From Gp13-AA77 sp035946575 (GTDB lineage Bacteria > Acidobacteriota > Terriglobia > UBA7540): a stretch of DNA of 64,000 nucleotides. The notes below the pieces were generated by a model. The model was not told the origin of the DNA, ran no database searches, and was given only the letters and a program-made list of their open reading frames with translations. Each line of letters begins with the position of its first letter. Position 1 is the stretch's first letter. Shown here in pieces: positions 52,474 to 61,091 of this stretch. The stretch spans positions 1 through 64,000 of the forward strand of contig DASYZG010000025.1 of NCBI GenBank assembly GCA_035946575.1, written 5' to 3'. The translations under genes and the position numbers were made by a program.

Positions 52474-53757
52474 ATGCCAAAAGTCGAATCCGTAACCGCT
52501 CGTGAAATTCTGGACAGTCGCGGCCGGCCCACCGTGAGCGCCACCTGCACGCTCCACTCCGGTGCCTCGGGCACCGCGTCGGTTCCGAGCGGCGCTTCCA
52601 CGGGCCGCGGCGAGGCGCGGGAGCTGCGTGACGGCGATCGCTCGCGCTACCGCGGGCTCGGCTGTCGCAAAGCCGTCGAATCCGTGAATCGCGACATCAA
52701 TGCGGCCCTTGCCGGTGTCGAGTTTCCCGATTCGCCTGAGGGTCAGGCACAGGTCGACAAGGCCATGATCAAGCTAGACGGCGCGCCCGATAAATCGCGG
52801 CTGGGCGCCAACGCCATTCTGGCTGTTTCGCTCGCCTTTGCCCGCGCCGCCGCCATCGAGCGCGGCCTGCCCCTTTTCCGCTACTTCGCCGCACTCGTGA
52901 CGCGAGAACCCGATTCGCTGCCCCGGCCGACCATCAATCTCTTCAGCGGCGGCAAGCATGCCGGCGGCCAGGTTCCAATTCAGGACGTGCTCATCATCCC
53001 GCTGTACACGGCAACCATCGACGCCTCGCTGGTTGCAGCTTACGAGGTCTACCAGACCGCAGCGGAGCTGATTTTCAAGCGGCATGGAATGCGGTTGCTG
53101 ACGGCCGACGAGGGAGGATTGGCGCCGCCGTGCCGCACGGCCGAAGAGATGATCGCGCTGGCAGTGCAATCGATTGGCGCGGCCGGATTCACACCCGGAA
53201 AAGACATCGCACTTGGAATCGATGTGGCGGCCAGCCATTTCTATCATGACGGCTGCTACGAGCTCGATGCGCAGCCGCTCGACAGCCCGGCGATGATCGA
53301 ACGGCTCCGGACGTGGGTCGAGCGCTATCCGATCATCAGTGTCGAAGACGGCCTCGCCGAAGATGACTGGCAGCACTGGCCCGAACTTCGCAAAGCGATC
53401 GGCGGCAGGGCTCTGGTGATCGGAGACGACCTCATCTGCACGAACTCGGATCGCATCCGGCGGGCTGCCGATACCGGCGCTTGCGACGCGCTGCTGTTGA
53501 AAGTGAATCAAGCCGGCACGCTCACGGAGGCCGCGCGCGCGCTGAGTCTGGCCAGGGCAGCAGGCTGGACGGTGGTCGTCAGTGTGCGCAGCGGCGAGAC
53601 CGAGGATGACTGGGCGGCAGATCTGGCCGTGGGCTGGGGCGCGGACTGCTTCAAAAACGGCTCCATCACGCAGTCCGAGCGGCTCGCCAAGTACAATCGC
53701 CTGCTGTTCATCGAAGAGGAGAATCGATGGCCGGTACGCGGCTGGACCCGGATCTAG
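52474..53757 (+). CDS. Enolase-superfamily paralogue with altered active site
   Basis: 427 residues, full enolase length. Conserved: REILDSRGRPTV (10-21), SGASTGRGEA (39-48), Glu213 in DEGG, metal ligands Asp250 (GIDVAAS), Glu291 (SVEDG) and Asp318/319 (IGDDL), base Lys343 (LLKVNQAGTLTEA) and Lys394 (FKNGS). Changed: the canonical IQE is IQD (Asp171), and the His of SHRSGETED is Val371 (SVRSGETEDDW). The residues following H162 also differ (KHAGGQVPIQD). So the general proton chemistry could be kept, but 2-phosphoglycerate specificity is doubtful. It follows an APH-type kinase it was once overlapped with, pointing to a phosphorylated sugar-acid-like substrate. It could still be a true enolase with relaxed residues. 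Confidence 0.8.
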   Translation: MPKVESVTAREILDSRGRPTVSATCTLHSGASGTASVPSGASTGRGEARELRDGDRSRYRGLGCRKAVESVNRDINAALAGVEFPDSPEGQAQVDKAMIKLDGAPDKSRLGANAILAVSLAFARAAAIERGLPLFRYFAALVTREPDSLPRPTINLFSGGKHAGGQVPIQDVLIIPLYTATIDASLVAAYEVYQTAAELIFKRHGMRLLTADEGGLAPPCRTAEEMIALAVQSIGAAGFTPGKDIALGIDVAASHFYHDGCYELDAQPLDSPAMIERLRTWVERYPIISVEDGLAEDDWQHWPELRKAIGGRALVIGDDLICTNSDRIRRAADTGACDALLLKVNQAGTLTEAARALSLARAAGWTVVVSVRSGETEDDWAADLAVGWGADCFKNGSITQSERLAKYNRLLFIEEENRWPVRGWTRI

Positions 53758-53811
53758 TTGACAGGTACCGCCGCGGATTGCGACTCGCCTTCGCCTGCAA
53801 TCCTCGAGCAA
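53727..53811 (+). pseudogene. Possible remnant of a third coupled gene
   Basis: An ATG at 53727 inside the end of the enolase-like gene has GAGGAG five bases upstream and starts MAGTRLDPDLVDRYRRGLRL, which reads like the start of a real protein. After about 28 codons the frame enters the antisense of the convergent esterase gene and loses protein character. It may be the truncated 5' end of a lost third gene. Weak evidence. Confidence 0.2.
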
Positions 53812-54777
53812 CTACTCCGGGATCATGCCGATGGTCCTCAGCCAGATCTCGACCAGCCGGGGCCACGCGGTTGCCGGAAGGTTCGTGCGCCGCAACCCGA
53901 AAGCATGCCCGCCTCGCGCGTACGAATGGATCTCCACGGGAACACCGGCGTTCTTCAGGGCGATCCAGTAAACCAGCGCGTCGTCTACGTTGTCCACGTG
54001 GTCGTCTTCGTTCTGCAGCAAAAAAGTGGGCGGCGTCTCCCGGGTAACCTGGAGATGCGGATTCAGCTCAAAATCATGATTGGAGCAATGATGCCCCGGC
54101 CAATCACAGAGGTGTCCCGGATAAAGCGCCACCGCAAAATCCGGGCGGGAGCTTTGTTGGTCGGCCGCATCCACGGCGGGATAGGAACGCTGGTCGAAAT
54201 GGGTGCTGGCGGCTGCCACCAGAAACCCGCCTGCCGAAAACCCCAACACTCCAACCTTGTGTGGATCGATATGCCATTCCGCGGCGTGAAAGCGCACCAA
54301 CCCCAGCGTCCTCTGCGCATCTTCGAGAGCGGCCGGTGATTTTGGATTCACTTCGCAGTTACATCGCCGATCCCAATGCGGCCCGGAATCCGGCACGCGG
54401 TACTTCAACAGCACGCAGGTGATCCCCCGGGAAGTCAGCCAGTCACAAACCTCCGTGCCTTCGAGATCGATGGCCAGAATCTGAAAGCCCCCGCCCGGAA
54501 ACACCACCACCGCTGCGCCGGTGTTCTCTTTGCCGGGCGCATAGACCGTCATCGTCGGCCGCGAGACATGGCCCACTTCCACCCACGTCCTGCCCGCGAC
54601 CAGCGCGTCATTCACGGTCGCTCTGTACTCCGGCCCCGCCGCAGGCTGCGCATCCGGCGGCACGCCCGGCCATATCGGCACCTGACGATGTCCCGGTGAG
54701 GGCTGCCAGGCGGACGTCTGCGCGCGCGCACCACCAACCGCGCACACCACCACAAAAGCAAATATCAAAAATTTCAT
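53812..54777 (-). CDS. Secreted alpha/beta hydrolase (BD-FAE/acetylesterase-like)
   Basis: 321 residues with a signal peptide (cleaved near ARA/QT, residue 20). It is an alpha/beta hydrolase of the type annotated as acetyl xylan esterase or BD-FAE feruloyl esterase. The oxyanion-hole element VVFPGGGFQ (91-99), nucleophile Ser181 in GFSAGG, acid Asp259 or Asp262 in NEDDHVD, and His291 in RGGHAFG form the expected triad. The N-terminal WPGVPP...RPTMTVYAPG stretch is typical of this secreted family, which deacylates plant or microbial polysaccharides. It is convergent with the enolase-like gene. Confidence 0.87.
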   Translation of the reverse strand: MKFLIFAFVVVCAVGGARAQTSAWQPSPGHRQVPIWPGVPPDAQPAAGPEYRATVNDALVAGRTWVEVGHVSRPTMTVYAPGKENTGAAVVVFPGGGFQILAIDLEGTEVCDWLTSRGITCVLLKYRVPDSGPHWDRRCNCEVNPKSPAALEDAQRTLGLVRFHAAEWHIDPHKVGVLGFSAGGFLVAAASTHFDQRSYPAVDAADQQSSRPDFAVALYPGHLCDWPGHHCSNHDFELNPHLQVTRETPPTFLLQNEDDHVDNVDDALVYWIALKNAGVPVEIHSYARGGHAFGLRRTNLPATAWPRLVEIWLRTIGMIPE

Positions 54778-54899
54778 TTAACGGAAACCGTGGACCTTCT
54801 GCCTTCGCTAGTGTAGCGCCGGGCTTTCGCCCGCGCCTGCCGGCCTGAAGGCCGGGCTCTACGAGCCGGTCAACGTTGCAGTCTGTGCGGCGCACTAAA
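54778..54899. other. Short intergenic region between ftsK and the esterase gene
   Basis: It contains a GC hairpin (GCGCCGGGCTTTCGCCCGCGC with GCCGGCCTGAAGGCCGG) near 54818-54855, possibly ending the ftsK message on the minus strand. No gene was seen. Confidence 0.35.
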
Positions 54900-57365
54900 C
54901 TAGCGCAGCGGCTCTTCGACCTCGGCCAGCCACTCCGGACGCTTCAGCACCTCGCGCGGACGCGCGCCGTCCGGGGCGCTGATGATCCCGTCGCGCTGCA
55001 TCAGATCGAGCAGCCGCGCCGCGCGTCCGTAGCCGAGCCGCAGCCGTCGCTGCAGCAGTGACGTTGAAGCTTTGCCGGACTCCACCACGATCTGCACCGC
55101 CTGCTGGTAAACTTCGTCCAATTCGCCGGGGTCGGCCTCTTCGTCTTCCAGGTCCGGCGCGTCACGATCGCCGATCGGACGCAGGAAATCCTCGTTGTAC
55201 TGCGGACCGGACTGCGCCTTCCACCACTCCACAACCTTGTTGATCTCCTTCTCGGTGACGAGCGAACCGTGCAGGCGCAGCAGGCGCGCCGTGGCCGGCG
55301 GCAGAAAGAGCATGTCGCCGCGGCCGAGCAGCGCTTCCGCGCCGTTGGTGTCCAGGATGGTGCGCGAGTCCACTTTCGAGGCCACGCGGCATGACATGCG
55401 CGAGGGCAGGTTGGCCTTGATCAGCCCGGTGATCACGTCCACTGACGGGCGCTGCGTGGCCAGGATCAGGTGGATGCCCACGGCGCGCGCCATCTGGGCC
55501 AGACGCGTAATCGACTCCTCCACGGTCTGCGGTTCCACCATCATCAGGTCCGCCAGCTCGTCAATCACGATCACCAGGTACGGCAGCGGACCTTCCGACT
55601 GCCCGTTGCTGTCGAACAGGTTCAGGGTCGATTCGGATTCGAACAGCCGGTTGTACTGTTCGATGTTGCGCACGCCGTGCTCAGCCAGCTTCTTCAGGCG
55701 TTCTTCCATCTCGAACGTGGCGCGCCGCAGGACGTTGGCCGCCACTTTCGGCTCCGTCACAATGGGCGTGTAAAGGTGCGGGATATCTTCGTAGAGGCTC
55801 AGCTCCAGGCGCTTGGGATCGATCATGATCATCCGGACTTCGTCCGGCGTGGACTTGTAGAGCATGGAGACGATCATGGAATTGATGGCGACACTCTTGC
55901 CCGAGCCGGTGGAGCCCGCGATCAGCAGATGCGGCATCTGGGTGAGTTCGCCCATGCGCATCTTGCCGGTGATGTCCTTGCCCAGACAGAGCGTCAGCTT
56001 CGAGGGCGAGGTCGTGAAATCCGCCGACTCGATCAGCTCGCGCAGGTAGATCACCTCGCGGTGCAGGTTCGGCACCTCGATGCCGACGGTTGACTTGCCG
56101 GGCACCCGCTCGATGAGGATCGACTCCGCCTTCATGGCGAGGCACAGATCGTCCACCAGGTTGGTGATGCGGCTGTACTTGATGCCCTTGTCCTGCAGGA
56201 ATTCAAAGGTGGTAACCACCGGGCCGGGATGGATCTGCGTCACCTGCCCGGTCACGCCGAACTCGGCCAGCTTCTCCACCAGGCGTACAGCGCGGTCCTT
56301 GAGCTCGTCTTCATCGACGCCCTGCTCTTCCTCCGGCGGACGCAGCAGCGAGGGGCTGGGCAGTTTGTACTTCCGGGATCGCGGCGCCACGCGCGGCGCG
56401 CGCTTGCCTCCCGCGGCCGCAGCCGGAGCGATCATGGCAGCTCCGGTGCTCACGCCAAGTCCCTGGCCCTCAACCACGCGAGGCTCGCCTGCGGGCGCGG
56501 CTCCGAACAGTTCTTCATCCTGCTCGGCGCTGTCGACTTCACCCGCCGGGACAGGCTTGCGGCGATAGATCTCCGGCTCCACCCGTTCGCGAGGCGCCGG
56601 CGTCGCGGATACCGCCTCCAAGGCCGACTTGGTGCTCGCTGTCGCGCCGCGCTCCCCGCCCACCGGAGGCTTGCCCGTCTTGCGTTCGACCTCGAGCTTC
56701 TTCTTCAGCCGCCGGCGCTCCCGCTCCTCGCGCCAGGCCCGCCAGCTTTGGCCGAGGCCGGCGAGCGGCGCAAATTGCGACTGGAAGAACTGTCCAATGG
56801 TGGCAAACGAGAACCTGGTCACCAGAAACAGCGATGCCAGGAACAGGGCGGACGCGACGATTCCGGCGCCCAGCGGATTGAGCGCCGACACCAGAGCCAT
56901 GGCGATCAGGTAGCCGGCCAGGCCCCCGCCCCGGATCAGACCGGAGACAGCAGGCGCGATGGGCGCCAGATCGAGCAGCGCCGCCAGCGACACCAGAAGC
57001 AGCACGGCGCCCACAGCCTTCGTGCGCGGCGCGTGGAAAGGCCGCAGGAAGATGCGGCGCAGGCCGATTACCAGCAATCCGGCCGGGAAGAGGTATGCGG
57101 TCCAGCCGAAGCCCTGCAGAAGCGCATCGGCGAGATAGGCGCCGGCCCGGCCGATCAAGTTGTGGGCGGCGGACGCGGAAACGGTGTCGAGAGAAGGATC
57201 GAGTGACCGGTAGGAAATCAGGCTCAGAAGGACGAGCAGCCCGGCCACGGACAGCAGGAAGCCTTCGAACTCGGCGCGGCGGCGCGAGTCGAAATGGCTC
57301 CCCACTGGCGCGTCGCTTGCACCGCGGGGTCTAAAGCTGGTTACAGAACTAGGCATTTCGTGCAC
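54900..57365 (-). CDS. ftsK: DNA translocase FtsK/SpoIIIE
   Basis: An 821-residue septal DNA pump that clears chromosome ends and activates dif recombination. Four N-terminal spans (about 28-190) anchor it. A basic, proline-rich linker (about 215-345) follows, which is short for the family. Next is the alpha domain (VTQIHPGPVVTTFEF) and RecA-like motor with Walker A GSTGSGKS (Lys490), PHLLIAGSTG before it, Walker B-type LVIVIDELADLM, and the ATQRPSVDVITGLIKANLPSR stretch (split ATQRPSVDVITG, LIKANLPSR). The C-terminal gamma winged helix (TSLLQRRLRLGYGRAARLLD) recognises KOPS sites. It is complete and appears to be monocistronic. Confidence 0.95.
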   Translation of the reverse strand: MHEMPSSVTSFRPRGASDAPVGSHFDSRRRAEFEGFLLSVAGLLVLLSLISYRSLDPSLDTVSASAAHNLIGRAGAYLADALLQGFGWTAYLFPAGLLVIGLRRIFLRPFHAPRTKAVGAVLLLVSLAALLDLAPIAPAVSGLIRGGGLAGYLIAMALVSALNPLGAGIVASALFLASLFLVTRFSFATIGQFFQSQFAPLAGLGQSWRAWREERERRRLKKKLEVERKTGKPPVGGERGATASTKSALEAVSATPAPRERVEPEIYRRKPVPAGEVDSAEQDEELFGAAPAGEPRVVEGQGLGVSTGAAMIAPAAAAGGKRAPRVAPRSRKYKLPSPSLLRPPEEEQGVDEDELKDRAVRLVEKLAEFGVTGQVTQIHPGPVVTTFEFLQDKGIKYSRITNLVDDLCLAMKAESILIERVPGKSTVGIEVPNLHREVIYLRELIESADFTTSPSKLTLCLGKDITGKMRMGELTQMPHLLIAGSTGSGKSVAINSMIVSMLYKSTPDEVRMIMIDPKRLELSLYEDIPHLYTPIVTEPKVAANVLRRATFEMEERLKKLAEHGVRNIEQYNRLFESESTLNLFDSNGQSEGPLPYLVIVIDELADLMMVEPQTVEESITRLAQMARAVGIHLILATQRPSVDVITGLIKANLPSRMSCRVASKVDSRTILDTNGAEALLGRGDMLFLPPATARLLRLHGSLVTEKEINKVVEWWKAQSGPQYNEDFLRPIGDRDAPDLEDEEADPGELDEVYQQAVQIVVESGKASTSLLQRRLRLGYGRAARLLDLMQRDGIISAPDGARPREVLKRPEWLAEVEEPLR

Positions 57366-57656
57366 CGGCTACGTTTGATGCGCCCCGCGATGCAAGCATC
57401 TACCGGGCGCCTGGCGGTGTGGCCTCGTGCGCGAACAATCCCCACGTCAAGGTAACATAGTTGCCGGGTGAAGAAAAGTAGAAAGTGGGCGGCCGCGGAA
57501 GGCGCTGTGTCCGGATTTCGACGTAGGGGCGCACCGCCATGCGCCTTGGTGTGGGGGCAGGTTTCAAACCTGCCCTGGGCGGTGGACGACCCAGGAAGTC
57601 CGTGCTACGGTCGGCGCCCCGGAATCGCGCTGGCGAATCAGGCCGTAGTGACTCAA

Positions 57657-57720
57657 TTTGTGGTCCAGGCTGCCCAGCCTGCGTCTCGCGCACGGCAGGC
57701 AAGATGTCTGCACCCACAAA
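57657..57720. repeat. Family D palindromic element, copy 2 (inverted)
   Basis: Ends TTTGTGGTCC and CACCCACAAA, with interior GGCTGCCCAGCC and GGCAGGC. Its reverse complement aligns along its full length with 36700-36764. Confidence 0.65.
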
Positions 57721-57968
57721 CTGAGCTCCTTCCACTCGAGCCTTTGGCGTCAACAACCAAGCTGGGATATTACGCCGGCAAGTTCACCACAGGGTTGCAT
57801 CGACGCCGGTCCGATAACGGGCAGGCTACAGGATCGGTGTCCTGTGTGGCGCAAGCAATGGCTCTGGTCACCTGCCAACCGGAGACACGGCCGACCCCGC
57901 AACCCCCTATCGAATCGGCCTCTCCGGCTGTGGGCAACGATAAACCCGTCTAAGTTATTGAATCTATT

Positions 57969-58239
57969 GCGAAAATAAATTTTCTCAATTTTCTCACTTT
58001 TCTCACTTTTCTCCATTGTCCCAAATTCAGGGAGGACAATATGAATGTCGGGCCTTTGTGTCCGACGGCTTTGTGGGAGAGAGAACGAAGGGGAATCGGT
58101 TTTTGCGCCAAACAAAGCCATCAGGTGCTTGATAAAATGCGACTTACCATTTTTCATAGGACTCGAAAGCCATCAGGTACTTGAAAAGAAACGAGTTAAG
58201 CTCTTAAAGCCATCAGGTTATTGGTAGAAAAAGGTTTAG
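57969..58239. repeat. ~270 bp dispersed element, copy B
   Basis: Same order as copy A: pyrimidine tract, GGGAGGACAATA, a variable hairpin (GTCGGGCCTTTGTGTCCGAC), GGGAATCGGTTTTTGCGC, then 19-mers AAAGCCATCAGGTNNTTGR starting at 58114, 58166 and 58206, spacing 52 and 40. The stretch between 19-mers 1 and 2 (GACTTACCATTTTTCATAGG) is identical to copy A. Confidence 0.78.
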
Positions 58240-58431
58240 GCGTGTTTCGAAAACAGAAAAACCATGTTCTACAGGGTAAAAAGAGGCCGATTTGGCCGGA
58301 TAACGACGGTTTACTTCTTCAGCTCTAGCCCGCGAAGGGGTAGAGGTCCCGTAGCCCGGCGCGACTGCTCTTGGAGCCGTGGCACAGATGCCGATATCCG
58401 CCGCGAAAGCGAGGGTAGAGTCCGGTTTTCG

Positions 58432-58496
58432 TTGTGGTGCAGGCTTCAAGCCCGCATTCCCAGCCGCAGTCAGCAGGCAGGACGCATACACCACAA
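58432..58496. repeat. Family D palindromic element, copy 3
   Basis: Ends TTGTGGTGCAGGC and ACACCACAA, the same 65-base length as copy 1, with a more divergent centre. Confidence 0.55.
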
Positions 58497-58718
58497 CAAA
58501 AATCGGACACTACCAGACCGGACCCCGGCGGGGCGTCATCAGGCTGGGTTTTCAGGTCCGGACGCCGGCCTAATGGGGCTGCTGAGGTACATTGCTCTGG
58601 CCCGTGTTGCCTATGCCACCGGCTTGCGGCGATGCAGCTTGCGCCCGCATCTAATGGAGGAGGTGAGCCAAAAGGCCGCACTCTCGGTCGTGCCACGACC
58701 CCGCCCGGCGAATGTGTG

Positions 58719-58785
58719 TAGCGGCGGGTTTACCCCGCCATCGGTGGCGGCGTGAAGCCGTCTCGACGTCAAACTGGCCCACTAC
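58719..58785. repeat. Family F element copy lacking one end
   Basis: GCGGGTTTACCCCGCCATCG, then GGCGGCGTGAAGCCG and CAAACTGGCCCACTAC, match the reverse complement of the interior and left end of 11449-11536 and share its right-end sequence. The outer inverted repeat is present on one side only. Confidence 0.6.
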
Positions 58786-58792
58786 GGCTCGG

Positions 58793-58821
58793 TTGGTCAT
58801 GGCAAGAAATCTCGATATACA
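58793..58821 (+). promoter_or_regulatory. Candidate grpE promoter
   Basis: TTGGTC (58793-58798) and TATACA (58816-58821) have a 17-base spacer, ending 11 bases before the grpE ATG. If correct, the leader is only a few bases long, which sits badly with the AGAGGA site. No CIRCE or HAIR-type operator was seen. Confidence 0.3.
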
Positions 58822-58832
58822 ATAGAGGACCT

Positions 58833-59429
58833 ATGAACCACCAGACAGACCCTGATGCCGTGGGCGCGGCCTCTGCCACACCGTCGCCGGCGGCGAACGA
58901 ACAAGCTGCGCCGGCCGGAGCCGCACCGGCGAACGATCTGCCGCAGGATCTGCCGGGCGCCTATCGCAAGCTCCTCGCCGAAAAGCAGGACCTGTATGAT
59001 CGGCTGCTGCGCAAGCAGGCTGAGCTTGAGAACGTCAAGAAGCGCACCGAGCGCGAGAAGGAAGATTTCCTGAAGCATGCCACGGCCGACCTGGTGCGGG
59101 CGCTGCTGCCTGCCCTCGACAGCTTCGAGCGCGCCCTGAAGCATCGCGACCCGCGGGTGCCGGCGGATTTTTACAAGGGCGTGGAGCTGATTCATCGCGA
59201 GTTCGTGGAGGTGCTGAAGCGCGCCGGCCTCGAGCCGATCGAGACCAAGAGCGCGCTGTTCGATCCGCACCTGCACCAGGCGGTGGAGCGGGTGGAGTCT
59301 CGCGATCATCGGGACCAGGAGATTGTGGAAGAGTTGCAGCGCGGCTACAAGCTGAAGAGCCGCCTGCTGCGGCCGGCGATCGTGAAAGTGGCGGTGCCGC
59401 CGTCGCCGGGCAGCATCCGCGGAGAGTGA
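58833..59429 (+). CDS. grpE: Nucleotide exchange factor GrpE
   Basis: 198 residues from the ATG at 58833 (AGAGGACCT upstream; a longer frame to 58752 is repeat sequence). It releases ADP from DnaK in the Hsp70 cycle. An Ala/Pro-rich disordered N-terminus is followed by the long dimerising helix (LLAEKQDLYDRLLRKQAELENVKKR as LLAEKQDLYDRLLRK and QAELENVKKR). The beta-wing then carries the signature FDPHLHQAVERVES and VxxELQRGYKLKSRLLRPAIVKV. It is 286 bases upstream of dnaJ, with a repeat-filled gap; dnaK is not in the window. Confidence 0.95.
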   Translation: MNHQTDPDAVGAASATPSPAANEQAAPAGAAPANDLPQDLPGAYRKLLAEKQDLYDRLLRKQAELENVKKRTEREKEDFLKHATADLVRALLPALDSFERALKHRDPRVPADFYKGVELIHREFVEVLKRAGLEPIETKSALFDPHLHQAVERVESRDHRDQEIVEELQRGYKLKSRLLRPAIVKVAVPPSPGSIRGE

Positions 59430-59524
59430 CGGGTCCAGGGGGTCGCAGGCATAGAACCCCGAAGTGCCGCCAGGCGGCATTCGTACGAAGTTTGGGTGGT
59501 GTCCTGATTTCGAAATAGAGCGGC

Positions 59525-59610
59525 CTCCGTGCCCTGTGGCTCCTCCGTGCTCTGTGTGTTGAAAGCTTCTAACACAGAGGCCACAGAGGACGCACAGACC
59601 GCGCAGAGAC
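59525..59610. repeat. CACAGAG-family dispersed repeat between grpE and dnaJ
   Basis: CTCCGTGCCCTGTGGCTCCTCCGTGC, split by use, leads into CTCTGTGTGTTGAAAGCTTC, then AACACAGAGGCCACAGAGGA. It forms a stem-loop around GAAAGCTTC. The rest of 59430-59715 shows no gene. Confidence 0.65.
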
Positions 59611-59715
59611 TCTCCGGAAGCCCTGCACCGAAATTGGGACACCACCGGGGTTTGGGAGAAGGATTGGAGTGCGCACGGCGCGCCGACTCCCGAAAGCTCG
59701 CAACCACCGATTAAA

Positions 59716-60846
59716 ATGGCTCAAAAACGGGACTACTACGAAATACTGGGCGTTGAGCGGAGCGCGTCGGACGCGGAGTTGAAGAGTGCCTACCGGAAGC
59801 TCGCCCTGCAGTACCATCCCGACCGCAATCCCAGCAATCACGAGGAAGCGACCGAGAAATTCAAAGAGATCACCGAAGCCTACGGCGTGCTGGCCGACGC
59901 CGACAAGCGCGCGGCCTACGATCGTTACGGTCACGCCGGCGTCTCGGGCGCGGCCACCCAGGGCTGGCCGGATTTCTCATCCACGGTCTTCACCGATTTC
60001 GAGGACCTTTTCGGCGAATTCTTCGGCGGGGTGTTCGGGCGGCAGCAACGAGGTCCGAGGTCGCGCGCCCAGCGTGGCGCGGATTTGCGCTACGAGGTCG
60101 AGATCGCCTTTGAGGAAGCGGCGGTGGGCCTGGAGACCAAGATCAAGATCCCGCGCTGGGAGAGCTGTCCGGAGTGCGGCGGGCGGGGCGCCAAACGCGG
60201 CAGCGAGCCAACCGTCTGCACGGTGTGCGCCGGGCGCGGACAACTGCGCCACCAGCAGGGGCTCTTCACCGTCAGCCGCACCTGCCCGGAGTGCAAGGGC
60301 CTCGGACAAGTGATCCGCGAACCTTGCCCGGCATGCCAGGGCCAGGGCCGTACGCGGCAGGAAAAGGTGCTGGGCCTCAAGATACCTGCCGGAGTGGACG
60401 ACGGCATGCGCCTGCGCGTGAGCGGCGAAGGCGAGAGCGGCGTTTACGGCGGTCCGGCGGGCGACCTCTACGTGGTGCTGCACGTCCGCGAGCACTCGTT
60501 TTACGAGCGCGACGGCAGCGATCTCTATTGCACGGTCCCGATCTCGATCTCCCAGGCAGCACTCGGAGCCGAGCTGCAGGTCCCCACGCTGAAAGGGCGG
60601 GAGCGGCTGCGGATTCCCGAGGGCACGCAGTCCGGCTCGGTCTTTCGCCTGCGCGGCCTCGGCATGCCCCGCGTGGAGGAAAGCGGCCGCGGCGATCTCT
60701 ACGTGAAGATCCAGGTGATGGTGCCCACGAACCTCTCGCGCGAGCAACGGCGATTGTTCGAATCGCTGGCCGCGGCCGTGCGCGTGGACAACAAGCCGCT
60801 GGGTCGCCAGACGGAGGGCCGGGCGAAGGGCGGGTACGCCCGATAG
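59716..60846 (+). CDS. dnaJ: Chaperone DnaJ
   Basis: A 376-residue type I Hsp40 that delivers clients to DnaK and stimulates its ATPase. J domain at 5-70 with HPD at 34-36, a short Gly/Phe-rich region (DFEDLFGEFFGGVFG), and a zinc domain with all four CxxCxGxG motifs (CPECGGRG, CTVCAGRG, CPECKGLG, CPACQGQG). The substrate-binding beta domains follow with GDLYVVLHVREH. The C-terminal dimerisation segment ends with a basic tail. No unusual residues. Confidence 0.95.
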   Translation: MAQKRDYYEILGVERSASDAELKSAYRKLALQYHPDRNPSNHEEATEKFKEITEAYGVLADADKRAAYDRYGHAGVSGAATQGWPDFSSTVFTDFEDLFGEFFGGVFGRQQRGPRSRAQRGADLRYEVEIAFEEAAVGLETKIKIPRWESCPECGGRGAKRGSEPTVCTVCAGRGQLRHQQGLFTVSRTCPECKGLGQVIREPCPACQGQGRTRQEKVLGLKIPAGVDDGMRLRVSGEGESGVYGGPAGDLYVVLHVREHSFYERDGSDLYCTVPISISQAALGAELQVPTLKGRERLRIPEGTQSGSVFRLRGLGMPRVEESGRGDLYVKIQVMVPTNLSREQRRLFESLAAAVRVDNKPLGRQTEGRAKGGYAR

Positions 60847-60886
60847 CTTAGCCTAGATTACAAGGCTAGATAAAGCTGGCTGCGAT

Positions 60887-61018
60887 TCACGTCATTCCGA
60901 GCGGAGCGAGGAATCTGCTTCGGCGAGGGGAAAAGCAGATTGCTCGCTGCCACGAAACCAGGCCGATCTCGCCCGAATCCTTCCGTGACCTCTGTGTTGA
61001 AGGCTTTTAACACAGAGT
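60887..61018. repeat. Two dispersed repeats upstream of kinase-BNR gene
   Basis: GTCATTCCGAGCGGAGCGAG (from 60891) with AATCTGCTT/AAGCAGATT arms is a repeat type seen in many genomes. It is followed by a CACAGAG-family stem-loop CTCTGTGTT-GAAGGCTTTT-AACACAGAG at 60991-61018, perfect in its 9-base arms. Confidence 0.65.
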
Positions 61019-61091
61019 CCGCAGGGGAGCCACTGAGAGCGACTGTCGGCTTTAACCGACGGGAAGCAACGAAGGGTACCGAGGAGCAGAA

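Larger units (their letters stand above)
57366..58832. other. 1.4 kb gene-free zone packed with dispersed repeats
   Basis: No believable coding region was found. It holds a perfect palindrome GGGCAGGTTTCAAACCTGCCC near 57551, family D copies (57657-57720, 58432-58496), the full ~270 bp element (57969-58239), and a family F copy (58719-58785). Short frames here carry only repeat-derived sequence. It may be a preferred landing zone for such elements between ftsK and grpE. Confidence 0.6.

Noticed and set aside
52774..53811. A 345-codon minus-strand frame
   Set aside because: Antisense of the enolase-like gene; the sense strand has conserved active-site motifs.
57400..58157. Minus-strand frames of 118 and 135 codons in the gene-free zone
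   Set aside because: They consist of dispersed repeat sequence; the second includes the GTMEKSEK frame of the ~270 bp element, kept as a question under findings but not called a gene.
58264..58755. A 163-codon plus-strand frame
   Set aside because: Built from family D and F repeats, no start signal, no conserved pattern.
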